Numbered from the stretch's first letter, positions 1-6,545 are shown. The stretch: DNA of 7,568 nt from an uncultured Bacteroidota bacterium (GCA_903825065.1 CAIJZG010000123.1:1-7568); one strand, 5' to 3'. The notes: generated from the letters alone by a model not told the origin. Numbers and translations are program-made.

Positions 1-1015
1 CCGAAACAAAAAGCATTTCTGATTTTATCAAAAGACTATAATTAAGTTCATAATAAAACATACAAACAAAAAATATTATACTTAAAACTCCTATTATAAA
101 TCCTGTTTTATAATTTATATAAAAACAAAAAAGTAAAACAAGTATAGACCCTACAATTGCAGGAGAAATCACAGTCAATGCTAAAACTATTAGAGATATC
201 AAATAAACAAAAGATTTAGTATTCCTTTCTGCTATTCCCAATTTATTCATCAGAATATTAATAAATAGTAAAATAGCAACAATAATAGGAAGAGAGGAGA
301 TCCATGGATATTTTACATCAAAAGGTATTTCAGACTTAATACTGATGATTCCCAAACTAATTAATAGAATTAAAATGAGTCCAATCTTTGAAGAGTCATA
401 TAATTTTGAAAAATAATGCTTTGAAGAGATGAATGTAGCTTCATTTAAAAAGATTTGAACTAATCCAACAACTATGACAATGGTGAAAGCATGAAAAAGC
501 CAGAAATATTTATAGATCTGTATCATCCATAATAAACTACCGGCAATCATTAATAATGCAATCAAAATTTGATAGCTATTTTTTGAAAATAAGATCGCAA
601 ATACTCCAATTAATAAAAAGTAAAAGCTGATCCAGCTTGACGCAATATTCAAACTAGATGAACTTACAGAAATTAATAAAATGCCCCATAAAAGTATGGC
701 AACAAAAATAGTATCGAAAATCAATAGCTTACTAAATCTACTTGATAAAACAGCACCTACAATCAGTATAACTCCAAAAGCAAGTATAAAATTTTGATTC
801 TTATTTAATTGAAACGTCATACTGATAAATGCAACCAGAAATGTGCTTCCTAAAAACCCGCCTAGAATTGTAATTATTTTAATTATTAAACTTGCATTCT
901 CTTTTTCATATTTACTAATTTCTTCTGAGAGGTTCATTTGATTCAAAACAAATCCTTCTCCTTCTGAATGCTGTATGTCTTCAATTAATTTTTTGATATG
1001 CTCTAACTTTGCCAT
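1..1015 (-). CDS. DUF4401-type multipass membrane protein, C-terminus cut by the window edge
   Basis: An open frame of 338 codons starts at the ATG at 1013-1015 and runs off the left edge without a stop. I translated it by hand. Residues 1-44 are a charged, soluble, probably helical segment (MAKLEHIKKLIEDIQ...). From about residue 45 there are roughly ten hydrophobic segments, so it is an integral inner-membrane protein. Near the visible end it has FYYELNYSLLIKSEMLF (320-336), which resembles the FYY-L--LL-KS motif near the C-terminus of DUF4401 proteins, so probably only a few dozen residues are missing. The start lies 13 bases inside the end of the DUF2157 gene, in another frame, which suggests translational coupling. 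DUF2157 and DUF4401 genes commonly occur together, often followed by a GDYXXLXY-domain gene that would lie beyond the edge. The molecular function is unknown. The family call rests on the motif and the neighbour. Confidence 0.8.
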   Translation of the reverse strand, partial: MAKLEHIKKLIEDIQHSEGEGFVLNQMNLSEEISKYEKENASLIIKIITILGGFLGSTFLVAFISMTFQLNKNQNFILAFGVILIVGAVLSSRFSKLLIFDTIFVAILLWGILLISVSSSSLNIASSWISFYFLLIGVFAILFSKNSYQILIALLMIAGSLLWMIQIYKYFWLFHAFTIVIVVGLVQIFLNEATFISSKHYFSKLYDSSKIGLILILLISLGIISIKSEIPFDVKYPWISSLPIIVAILLFINILMNKLGIAERNTKSFVYLISLIVLALTVISPAIVGSILVLLFCFYINYKTGFIIGVLSIIFFVCMFYYELNYSLLIKSEMLFVS

Positions 1016-1950
1016 TTCTCTGATTTTTGAATTAAGAGCAAATATTTTATCAGATATCCTACACTAACCATTACAAAAATGCCATTAATGAGGAAAACCC
1101 ATTCTCTTGGGAACGCTTTCATGGAAAAGGCAGTAAGAATAAAAATAAAACTGAAGGGAATAATAGAAAGGAAAATGAGATTTTTATTTGCAAATGCATA
1201 TTTTAATCCCAAAAAATAAATCACCAAAGTGCAAGTGATCAAAGCATATAAAATAGGTTCGAATTTTTCGAATATCCCTTCCCAAACTGAAAACGCTGAA
1301 ACAGCAACAATGCCTACGAAAACAGCATTTTTCAACCAGTTTGCTATTTTAAAATAATCATACTTTTTAGAGAGTAATAAAAAAAGCAATAACCAAATTC
1401 CATTCATTAATATCACAATTAGAAATGCCTGATGTTCAGATACACGACTAGTCTCCAGTTGAACATAAAAAGCAAAAGTGGCATTGATCAAATACAGAAA
1501 AAAGGCCCATAAAACAGCATAATTGGTTATGACCACCCAGATAGTTACAAATACAGTCCAGGCCAGAAAAAAGTCATACACCGTAGCTCCACTTTGATAT
1601 ATCTGTCCGTATACTGCAAATAAAGCACCAACCAAAACCGATACTGCTGTTAATAGAATATTCTTTATTAATAAACTAACTTTTGCAAAGAGTGCAATGC
1701 CTGTAGTTACGATGATGATAAGTTCAATTAATCCAATTTTTAGGAATTTATTCATTCCATACCAGTTGTATGAAAAAAAGAAAAGGATACCTGAGGTTAC
1801 AAATCCTATAGCAAGAATCAATAAAAACAAACGTAGAAATTTTTTCCAGGCAGAAGCATCATTGTAAACAACCTGCTTTAATGTGGCATCAACATTTTTT
1901 GTTGACCAATTACTATTACGACTGATAATATAAATATCCTCTCTATCCAT
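1003..1950 (-). CDS. DUF2157 domain multipass membrane protein
   Basis: This is a 315-residue protein with a short polar N-terminus (about residues 1-40) followed by about ten hydrophobic segments (near 41-60, 71-90, 97-115, 126-141, 144-163, 174-193, 209-225, 233-249, 257-275 and 286-305). The stretch from GILFFFSYNW (54-63) through SVLVGALFAVYGQIYQSGA (104-122) is the characteristic DUF2157 core, in which an SYNW-like motif and a GQ-YQ-GA motif are conserved. The family has no established biochemical role; an inner-membrane location is expected. The ATG at 1948-1950 has no clear ribosome-binding site, which is normal for Bacteroidota. Its stop overlaps the next gene's start by 13 bases, so the two are almost certainly co-transcribed. 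The soluble N-terminal part looks short, but the reading frame shows no sign of damage. The family call is confident; the function is unknown. Confidence 0.88.
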   Translation of the reverse strand: MDREDIYIISRNSNWSTKNVDATLKQVVYNDASAWKKFLRLFLLILAIGFVTSGILFFFSYNWYGMNKFLKIGLIELIIIVTTGIALFAKVSLLIKNILLTAVSVLVGALFAVYGQIYQSGATVYDFFLAWTVFVTIWVVITNYAVLWAFFLYLINATFAFYVQLETSRVSEHQAFLIVILMNGIWLLLFLLLSKKYDYFKIANWLKNAVFVGIVAVSAFSVWEGIFEKFEPILYALITCTLVIYFLGLKYAFANKNLIFLSIIPFSFIFILTAFSMKAFPREWVFLINGIFVMVSVGYLIKYLLLIQKSEKWQS

Positions 1951-1960
1951 AATTACGGTC

Positions 1961-1976
1961 TTACAATTTTTTGTAA
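1961..1976. promoter_or_regulatory. Inverted repeat upstream of DUF2157 gene (candidate operator)
   Basis: TTACAA-TTTT-TTGTAA is a perfect 6-base inverted repeat with a 4-base spacer, 10 bases upstream of the DUF2157 ATG. It lies in the only regulatory gap upstream of the DUF2157/DUF4401 unit. It could be a protein-binding site or a weak hairpin in the 5' leader. AT-rich palindromes arise easily by chance, so this is tentative. Confidence 0.25.
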
Positions 1977-2066
1977 TGAGCGAAATTCAAATATTTGGCA
2001 GGAGATAGTGGGATATAACCAGCATTCGACACTAAGTTAAAAATTATTTATAAAAAAAGCAAGCAC

Positions 2067-2095
2067 ATTGTACTACTCTTTTTAACCTATTTTCG
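2067..2095 (+). promoter_or_regulatory. Weak candidate promoter for the FAH-family gene
   Basis: ATTG (2067-2070) is followed 17 bases later by TATTTTCG (2088-2095), which matches the Bacteroidota -7 element TAnnTTTG at all but one specified position. The spacer is a little shorter than the usual 19 or so. The element ends 18 bases before the ATG at 2114, a sensible distance. No better match was found in the 163-base gap, which otherwise shows only AT-rich sequence and the inverted repeat at 1961-1976. Confidence 0.25.
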
Positions 2096-2113
2096 TAACT
2101 CAATAAATCGTTT

Positions 2114-3121
2114 ATGAAACTGGTTTCTTATCTCACCGACGGACATGATCAATTGGCATTTTTAGTGGATGGACTAGTATTCGATTGCGATCTCCTGCAT
2201 CCAGAATTACCTAATAGTATGAATATGTTTTTAAACTATTGGGAAGATATGTTTCCAATAGCGCAACAGGTTTATGCCGCAATTAAATCTGGCCGCATTA
2301 ATTCCGACAGAGGTATCCCAATTGAGGAAATACATTTATTAGCACCCATTCCATTCCCCACTTCTTGCAGAGATGCTTATGCATTCCGCCAACACGCTAT
2401 GGCCACAAGAAAGAACCCACATGCTGATTTAAATAAAGCTTACGATCAGTTTCCCGTTTTCTATTTTAGCAATCATCATAGTATTTTTGGACAGGGCAAT
2501 ATCGAATGTATGCCAGACCATTTAGAAGAACTCGATTTTGAATTAGAGGCAGCCATTGTAATTTGTAAACATGGTAGAAATATAACTGCAGAAGAAGCAG
2601 ATGATTATATTGGAGGATTAATGATATTTAATGACTTTAGTGCACGTAAAATGCAGCTTGAGGAAATGCAATTGAATCTTGGTCCTGCAAAAGGTAAAGA
2701 TTTTGCAACAGCAATCGGACCCTGCCTGGTAACTCTCGATGAATTGGAGCAATATGAAATACCGGCATCTGTTGGTCATATTGGAAAAAATTGGAAACTG
2801 GAAATGAAATGTGCCGTAAATGGAGAACAAGTGAGTGCAGGAAATTTATCGGAGATGCAATGGACTTTTGCTGAAATTATCGAGAGATGTGCTTACGGAG
2901 TGAACCTACAACCTGGAGATATCATTGGAAGTGGTACCGTGGGTACGGGTTGTTTTCTGGAAAATAATATCACAAGTAAATTACAAGACCCCATTGCAGA
3001 TGCCCGCTGGTTAAAAGCTGGCGATAGCATTGAACTGGAAATAGAAGGTCTAGGTATTCTTAGAAATACAATTGTAAAAGATGAAAGTGCTTTTTCTATC
3101 CTAAACAAAAAGAAAATCTAG
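2114..3121 (+). CDS. Fumarylacetoacetate hydrolase (FAH) family protein, probable fumarylacetoacetase-like enzyme
   Basis: This 335-residue protein belongs to the FAH superfamily, whose members use a divalent metal to cleave C-C bonds in beta-diketo acids or to process related keto acids. The expected residues of mammalian fumarylacetoacetase all appear in order: RDAYAFRQH (86-94) gives the metal Asp87 and the putative base His94, spaced as in D126/H133 of the mouse enzyme; DFELEAA (141-147) gives Glu143 and Glu145; FNDFSAR (172-178) gives Asp174; KGKDFA (193-198) gives a lysine; and GSGTVGTG (272-279) gives Thr275. Many FAH-family decarboxylases and hydratases lack the D--Y--RQH part, so this protein leans towards a true fumarylacetoacetase, the last step of tyrosine breakdown (fumarate plus acetoacetate). 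It is shorter than the roughly 420-residue eukaryotic enzyme. No other tyrosine catabolic gene is in view, so the substrate is inferred. It is probably cytosolic. The ATG has no Shine-Dalgarno sequence. Confidence 0.88.
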   Translation: MKLVSYLTDGHDQLAFLVDGLVFDCDLLHPELPNSMNMFLNYWEDMFPIAQQVYAAIKSGRINSDRGIPIEEIHLLAPIPFPTSCRDAYAFRQHAMATRKNPHADLNKAYDQFPVFYFSNHHSIFGQGNIECMPDHLEELDFELEAAIVICKHGRNITAEEADDYIGGLMIFNDFSARKMQLEEMQLNLGPAKGKDFATAIGPCLVTLDELEQYEIPASVGHIGKNWKLEMKCAVNGEQVSAGNLSEMQWTFAEIIERCAYGVNLQPGDIIGSGTVGTGCFLENNITSKLQDPIADARWLKAGDSIELEIEGLGILRNTIVKDESAFSILNKKKI

Positions 3122-3137
3122 TTAACTCAAAATTGAA

Positions 3138-3836
3138 CTACAAATCGCCCAACTGAGGTCTCAATATAATGTCTTCTACAACTGCCTGAGCAGATAATTG
3201 AGAAGCAGCATATATCATTGTAGCAATATCATTGGCTTCCATAATTCTATTGGGATCTATGCTCGCTCCTGCCCAACTAGCACTCATGGTAGCTCCTGGC
3301 AAAACAGCGGTTACCTTAATTCCATTGGGTTTCATCTCTTCCCGTAAATTTTTACTAAATCCCAATAAAGCAAATTTACTAATACTATATGCGCCTCCAT
3401 TAGCGTATGCATTCAACGAAGCGATGGAACATACATTAAAAATGTGTCCACTCTTTTGCTTTATCATGCTTGGCAATAATCGACGGGTAAGATGATAAGC
3501 ACTATATAAATTTATTTCAAGCATTTTTTCAAGATGCCCGTCCGGTTCATTATGAATACTGCCTGGTATAAATTGTCCCGCGTTATTGATGATAATATCT
3601 GGAACCCCAAACTTTAAACACCAATCAGCAAAATGAAGCACATCAGTTTTATTACCCATATAAGTAGCCCTATATTGGATAATCGTATCAGGATTTTTTT
3701 CTTGAAGTTCTTTTGCTGTCTCTATTAATTCCTTTTCATTTCTGCTACAGATTAATAGTTGATTACCCGGTTTTGCAAAAGCCATTGCAATTGCTTTACC
3801 TATTCCCTTCGATGCTCCAGTGATAATAATATTCAT
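3138..3836 (-). CDS. Short-chain dehydrogenase/reductase (SDR) family oxidoreductase
   Basis: This 232-residue classical SDR has a Rossmann fold. It has the nucleotide-binding TGASKGIG motif (6-13), the NNAG motif (84-87), Asn109, and the catalytic set Ser137, Tyr150 and Lys154 (YSISK). PG (180-181) follows the active site as expected. Arg32 just after the second strand (ICSRN) suggests a preference for NADP(H) over NAD(H). The length is normal for the family, and there is no signal peptide or membrane segment, so a cytosolic enzyme is expected. The overall look and the RPQLGDL end resemble ketoacyl reductase/YdfG-like SDRs, but the substrate cannot be read from the sequence. It converges on the FAH-family gene with a 16-base gap and no terminator visible between them, and diverges from the HAD gene. 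The start at 3834-3836 is the only ATG that keeps the complete first strand. Confidence 0.92.
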   Translation of the reverse strand: MNIIITGASKGIGKAIAMAFAKPGNQLLICSRNEKELIETAKELQEKNPDTIIQYRATYMGNKTDVLHFADWCLKFGVPDIIINNAGQFIPGSIHNEPDGHLEKMLEINLYSAYHLTRRLLPSMIKQKSGHIFNVCSIASLNAYANGGAYSISKFALLGFSKNLREEMKPNGIKVTAVLPGATMSASWAGASIDPNRIMEANDIATMIYAASQLSAQAVVEDIILRPQLGDL

Positions 3837-3909
3837 ATAAACGATTTGCGCGGTAAAGTTCGCTCATTTTTAGGAATCCTTCGATTGTATTTGTTCGTAT
3901 TTTGTGCCC

Positions 3910-4605
3910 ATGCAATATCAACAGCTATTTTTCGACCTCGACCACACGCTTTGGGATTTTGAAGCAAACTCAAAAGAAACACTAAATGATTTGTACGAAA
4001 GTAACTTACTTAAAGAAAAAGGTGTGTTAGATTTTGAACAATTTTTTACGCATTATAGTCATCATAACCACCGATTATGGGATAGATATACGAAAGGTTT
4101 TATAAGACAAGAAGAATTAAGATGGAAACGTATGTGGCTGGCATTGCTCGAATTTAAAATTGCAGATGAACCTTTAGCTAGAAAAATGTCAGTTCAATTT
4201 TTAGAGTTATTACCTACAAAGAAAAAATTATTCCCCTATACTATTGAAATTCTTAACTATCTAAAAAACAAGAATTACAAACTACATTTAGTTACCAACG
4301 GATTTGAATCGGTGCAACATAATAAATTAAGAGAAAGCAATCTTACCGCATATTTTGATCAGGTAGTTACTTCTGAAGCAAGTAATAGTCTTAAACCACA
4401 TAAAGAAATCTTTGACTACGCATTAAATAAGGCTGGGGCTGTTCCTGAAGAAAGTATTATGATTGGTGATAACCAGGATGCAGATATACAAGGGGGGATC
4501 AATGCTGGAATTGATACCATTTTTGTAAATCATTTAAAAGTGGAACCTACTGTTAAGGCTACTTATATGATTTATCACTTAAAAGAATTGGAAAATATTT
4601 TATAA
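3910..4605 (+). CDS. HAD-superfamily phosphatase, YjjG-type noncanonical pyrimidine nucleotidase
   Basis: This 231-residue HAD hydrolase has all four motifs: DLDHT (9-13, nucleophile Asp9 and acid/base Asp11), LVTNGF (127-132, Thr129), Lys162 in LKPHK, and GDNQDAD (186-192) with Asp187 and Asp192. A helical cap domain lies between motifs I and II (about residues 15-95). FFDLDHTLWDFE, the length and the cap resemble YjjG-type 5'-nucleotidases, which dephosphorylate pyrimidine nucleoside monophosphates, including damaged or unusual ones. The subfamily call is from recognition, so a general HAD phosphatase remains possible. I chose the ATG at 3910 over an in-frame GTG at 3904, because the DxD strand then starts a few residues from the N-terminus, as is usual. 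The protein is probably cytosolic. It is divergent from the SDR gene across 73 bases and ends 3 bases before a strong stem-loop. Confidence 0.88.
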   Translation: MQYQQLFFDLDHTLWDFEANSKETLNDLYESNLLKEKGVLDFEQFFTHYSHHNHRLWDRYTKGFIRQEELRWKRMWLALLEFKIADEPLARKMSVQFLELLPTKKKLFPYTIEILNYLKNKNYKLHLVTNGFESVQHNKLRESNLTAYFDQVVTSEASNSLKPHKEIFDYALNKAGAVPEESIMIGDNQDADIQGGINAGIDTIFVNHLKVEPTVKATYMIYHLKELENIL

Positions 4606-4608
4606 AAA

Positions 4609-4646
4609 AAAGTCGTTAGCCTCAACTATTGTGGACTGACGACTTT
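4609..4646. terminator. Bidirectional rho-independent-type terminator between HAD gene and psd
   Basis: AAAGTCGTTAG (4609-4619) pairs with CTGACGACTTT (4636-4646), with one G-T wobble. The stem can continue inward through CC-CAA/TTG-GG after a single bulged A (4635), with one T-T mismatch and a CTA loop. Eight A residues at 4604-4611 read as a U-tract after the stem on the minus strand, which makes it a good terminator for the psd operon. On the plus strand the stem is followed by a T-rich stretch and starts 3 bases after the HAD stop codon, so it probably serves both genes. Confidence 0.85.
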
Positions 4647-4650
4647 AATA

Positions 4651-4675
4651 TTTTGAATTTTACTTTTGAATTTTA
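4651..4675. repeat. Short tandem repeat at the 3' end of psd
   Basis: TTTTGAATTTTA occurs at 4651-4662 and again at 4664-4675, separated by a single C, that is, nearly two copies of a 13-base unit. The second copy contains the psd stop codon (TAA on the minus strand, 4673-4675). It looks like a small slippage duplication in an AT-rich tail, and no function is evident. Confidence 0.6.
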
Positions 4676-5332
4676 AGACCAGCTAGCCAAAACAGTTACC
4701 CCGCCTTTTACAACCTGGTTCAATTCAACATGAATTTTAGCAGTAAGGGGCAATAACAAATCAACCCGGCTTCCAAACTTTATAAATCCATATTCATCTG
4801 TTTGCTTCACTTGCTGACCCACATTGGTATAATTACAAATTCTCTTTGCAAGTGCACCTGCAATTTGTTTGTATAGTAACTCACCATGAGGATTCTTAAC
4901 TACTACACTCCAACGTTCGTTTTCTGTAGACGATTTCGGATGCCAGGCAACCAGGTATTTTCCTTTATGATATTGGTTATAAACAACTTCACCATCAACC
5001 GGATTTCTATTAACGTGTACATTAGCAGGACTCATGAACACACTTAACTGTATACGTTTGTCTTTGAAATATTCAGAATCAATCACTTCTTCAATTACTA
5101 CCACTTTCCCATCTGCAGGGCAAATTATTTGATCTCCGTTAATGGTTAAGGTCCTATTTGGAATTCTAAAAAATGAAACCAGAAATAAGAAAACACCAAG
5201 TGTTACTATAAATATCAAAAACGCTACCCAGGGTTGGGAAACATTGAAAAATGTAAAAGAAATTAAATTGAGCACGCCAAAAATCAATGCTCCAATTCCA
5301 ATAGATTGATATCCTTCTTTATGTATTGTCAT
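4673..5332 (-). CDS. psd: Phosphatidylserine decarboxylase, short (219-residue) type, proenzyme
   Basis: This enzyme converts phosphatidylserine to phosphatidylethanolamine at the inner membrane, using a pyruvoyl group made by self-cleavage. Two hydrophobic segments at about 11-29 and 35-55 anchor the N-terminus. The catalytic part has CPADGKV (71-77, Asp74), VFMSPANVHVNRNPVDG (98-114, His106), HPKSSTENER (131-140) and FGSRVDLLLP (186-195). Cleavage is expected between Gly187 and Ser188, leaving a long beta chain and a 32-residue alpha chain. At about 219 residues it belongs to the short class found in Bacteroidota and archaea, not the roughly 320-residue E. coli type with its LGST site. It lies 65 bases after cdsA on the same strand, and a promoter-like element lies in that gap. 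The start at 5330-5332 puts a short polar stretch before the first membrane segment. Phosphatidylserine synthase is not in the window. Confidence 0.93.
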   Translation of the reverse strand: MTIHKEGYQSIGIGALIFGVLNLISFTFFNVSQPWVAFLIFIVTLGVFLFLVSFFRIPNRTLTINGDQIICPADGKVVVIEEVIDSEYFKDKRIQLSVFMSPANVHVNRNPVDGEVVYNQYHKGKYLVAWHPKSSTENERWSVVVKNPHGELLYKQIAGALAKRICNYTNVGQQVKQTDEYGFIKFGSRVDLLLPLTAKIHVELNQVVKGGVTVLASWS

Positions 5333-5349
5333 TTTTTAAACTTAATCTG

Positions 5350-5381
5350 CAAATTTAATAGATTGTTATAATTCCTTCAAT
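5350..5381 (-). promoter_or_regulatory. Candidate Bacteroidota-type promoter for psd
   Basis: On the minus strand, ATTG (5378-5381) is followed after 20 bases by TAAATTTG (5350-5357), an exact match to the -7 consensus TAnnTTTG. Spacing is close to the usual 19 or so, and the element ends 17 bases before the psd ATG. It sits in the 65-base gap after cdsA and would let psd be transcribed separately from the upstream operon. This is a pattern match only. Confidence 0.45.
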
Positions 5382-5397
5382 AAAATAGGCTGAGCCA

Positions 5398-6264
5398 CTA
5401 TATAAACATATCAGCGAATAACCACACATAAGGTGTTGCTAACAATAATGAATCAAATCTATCGAGAAACCCACCATGGCCAGGCATCATGCTGCCACTA
5501 TCTTTCACACCCGCTAAGCGTTTTAATTTGCTTTCCAATAAGTCTCCTAATGTGCCCATGACAACTGCAATAAATGAAATCAGTATCAATAAGCGAAATG
5601 GTATACCTAAAAAAGTATTCCCTCCATAACTGATTACCAATATCGCCAATATTGCTCCGCTAATGGTGCCTTCCCATGTTTTCTTTGGAGAAATTGAGGA
5701 AAGAGGTCTTCTACCAAAAAGAGAGCCAGTTATATAAGCTAATGTATCATTAACCCATATAGAAGCAATTAATACAATCGGAATAATTAAACCAGTAGTT
5801 TCTTGTTCATACATATTTGAACGGCCCCTTAATTTAATCATCAACCCCCAACTCAAAGAGATATATAAAAATCCAGCTAAGAGTGATAATAGATTATTAA
5901 AACTAATTTTTTTATAAAATGCAACAAGACTTAATAAGAAAAGGCCTGATAAACCTATTAATAAGTATTGCCCAATATCATGTAAGTTCCATTTCCCAAT
6001 GGGATATGAAGCAGGATTACTCATGTACAACATATAAGAAAACCCAATCAACATCATCATATACTTCAAAAGATTCGGAAGATTATGATAAGTTGGTTCA
6101 ATCTTATCCATCAAGCGATTAAATTCCCACCAACAGCCAAAATTTATCACCGTAAAAAGTACCAAGAAAGTCCATTGACTATAAATAAGTCCGGCTAACA
6201 TAATAGTAGCAAAAATGACGGCACTTAAGGTGCGAGTTTTAAAAACAGATAGGTTCAGGGCCAT
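5398..6264 (-). CDS. cdsA: Phosphatidate cytidylyltransferase (CDP-diacylglycerol synthase)
   Basis: CdsA uses CTP and phosphatidic acid to make CDP-diacylglycerol, the branch-point precursor of phosphatidylserine/phosphatidylethanolamine and phosphatidylglycerol, in the inner membrane. The 288-residue protein has about eight hydrophobic segments and all the family hallmarks in its C-terminal half: WVNDTLAYITGSLFGRRPL (170-188), ISPKKTWEG (191-199), and the signature GDLLESKLKR (240-249), VKDSGSMMPGHGGFLDRFD (253-271), whose aspartates bind the catalytic metals. Length is usual for the family. The ATG at 6262-6264 has no Shine-Dalgarno sequence. The gene lies 74 bases after the DUF2007 gene and 65 bases before psd, all on the minus strand; CdsA and Psd act in the same pathway, with phosphatidylserine synthase between them. 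A small hairpin at 6272-6288 precedes its start. Confidence 0.95.
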   Translation of the reverse strand: MALNLSVFKTRTLSAVIFATIMLAGLIYSQWTFLVLFTVINFGCWWEFNRLMDKIEPTYHNLPNLLKYMMMLIGFSYMLYMSNPASYPIGKWNLHDIGQYLLIGLSGLFLLSLVAFYKKISFNNLLSLLAGFLYISLSWGLMIKLRGRSNMYEQETTGLIIPIVLIASIWVNDTLAYITGSLFGRRPLSSISPKKTWEGTISGAILAILVISYGGNTFLGIPFRLLILISFIAVVMGTLGDLLESKLKRLAGVKDSGSMMPGHGGFLDRFDSLLLATPYVWLFADMFI

Positions 6265-6271
6265 ATTAATT

Positions 6272-6288
6272 TACTGCATAAGGCAGTA
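6272..6288 (-). promoter_or_regulatory. Small hairpin in the cdsA leader
   Basis: TACTGC-CTTAT-GCAGTA (minus strand) is a perfect 6-base stem with a 5-base loop, ending 7 bases before the cdsA ATG. In the mRNA it would sit in the region a ribosome must contact, so it might modulate cdsA translation or mark an mRNA processing site. No long T-run follows it, so it is not a typical terminator. The stem itself is seen directly; its role is speculative. Confidence 0.35.
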
Positions 6289-6338
6289 TCCAAAAGCAAG
6301 ATAGTAAAAAAAAATTGAGGCATTAAAGTATTCGAATC

Positions 6339-6545
6339 TTAATTGAGCAGTGCTTTCTCTATTAATTGCTGGGCAGTTATATTTAAATGGGATGGAACAT
6401 ACAATTCAATATCTCCAAACATTGGATAGCTACTGTCTTGCTTATTTAGAATCTGCACAGGAACTTCGTTTTCTATGAGTAAGCCCTGAATAATACTTGC
6501 TTCAGCCAAGTTTTTTGTGCTAAATATTTTATCCCAATTTTTCAT
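6339..6545 (-). CDS. DUF2007 domain small protein
   Basis: This 68-residue soluble protein matches the DUF2007 pattern (a family sometimes labelled putative signal-transducing protein). An N-terminal KIFSTKNLAEASIIQGLL (6-23) is followed by an ENEVPVQILNKQDSS segment (25-39), then FGDIELYVPS (43-52) and a final helix. The predicted fold is a small alpha-beta domain. It has no membrane segment, signal peptide or cysteines. The biochemical role of the family is not established. The ATG is one base after the CPBP gene's stop codon, so the two are translated from one mRNA. An AGGAA sequence (6556-6560, minus strand), inside the end of the CPBP gene and 10 bases upstream of the ATG, may serve as a ribosome-binding site, unusual in this window. 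It has normal length and is intact. Confidence 0.82.
   Translation of the reverse strand: MKNWDKIFSTKNLAEASIIQGLLIENEVPVQILNKQDSSYPMFGDIELYVPSHLNITAQQLIEKALLN

Noticed and set aside
2618..3108. Two minus-strand open frames of about 70 codons opposite the FAH-family gene
   Set aside because: The plus strand carries a complete conserved enzyme here, and the antisense products resemble nothing and have no start signals.
3232..3495. A plus-strand open frame of 87 codons opposite the SDR gene
   Set aside because: It is antisense to the conserved SDR active-site region and is explained as a shadow of that gene.
3886..3893. TGTATTTG as a promoter -7 element for the HAD gene
   Set aside because: It has one mismatch to TAnnTTTG, no TTG-like element at the right distance upstream, and would leave a very short leader.
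3904..3909. GTG start for the HAD gene, two codons before the ATG
   Set aside because: The ATG at 3910 gives the usual N-terminus just before the DxD strand, and no ribosome-binding site favours the GTG.
3759..3962. A plus-strand open frame of 67 codons spanning the SDR-HAD divergent gap
   Set aside because: It overlaps both the SDR N-terminus and the HAD start in wrong frames, and its product has no recognisable features.
5919..6122. A plus-strand open frame of 67 codons inside cdsA
   Set aside because: It is antisense to a well-supported cdsA gene and has a low-complexity, polar product.
6306..6338. T9 run (minus strand) between DUF2007 and cdsA as a rho-independent terminator
   Set aside because: The sequence before the T-run gives only a weak, AT-rich and interrupted stem, so efficient termination inside the operon is not supported.
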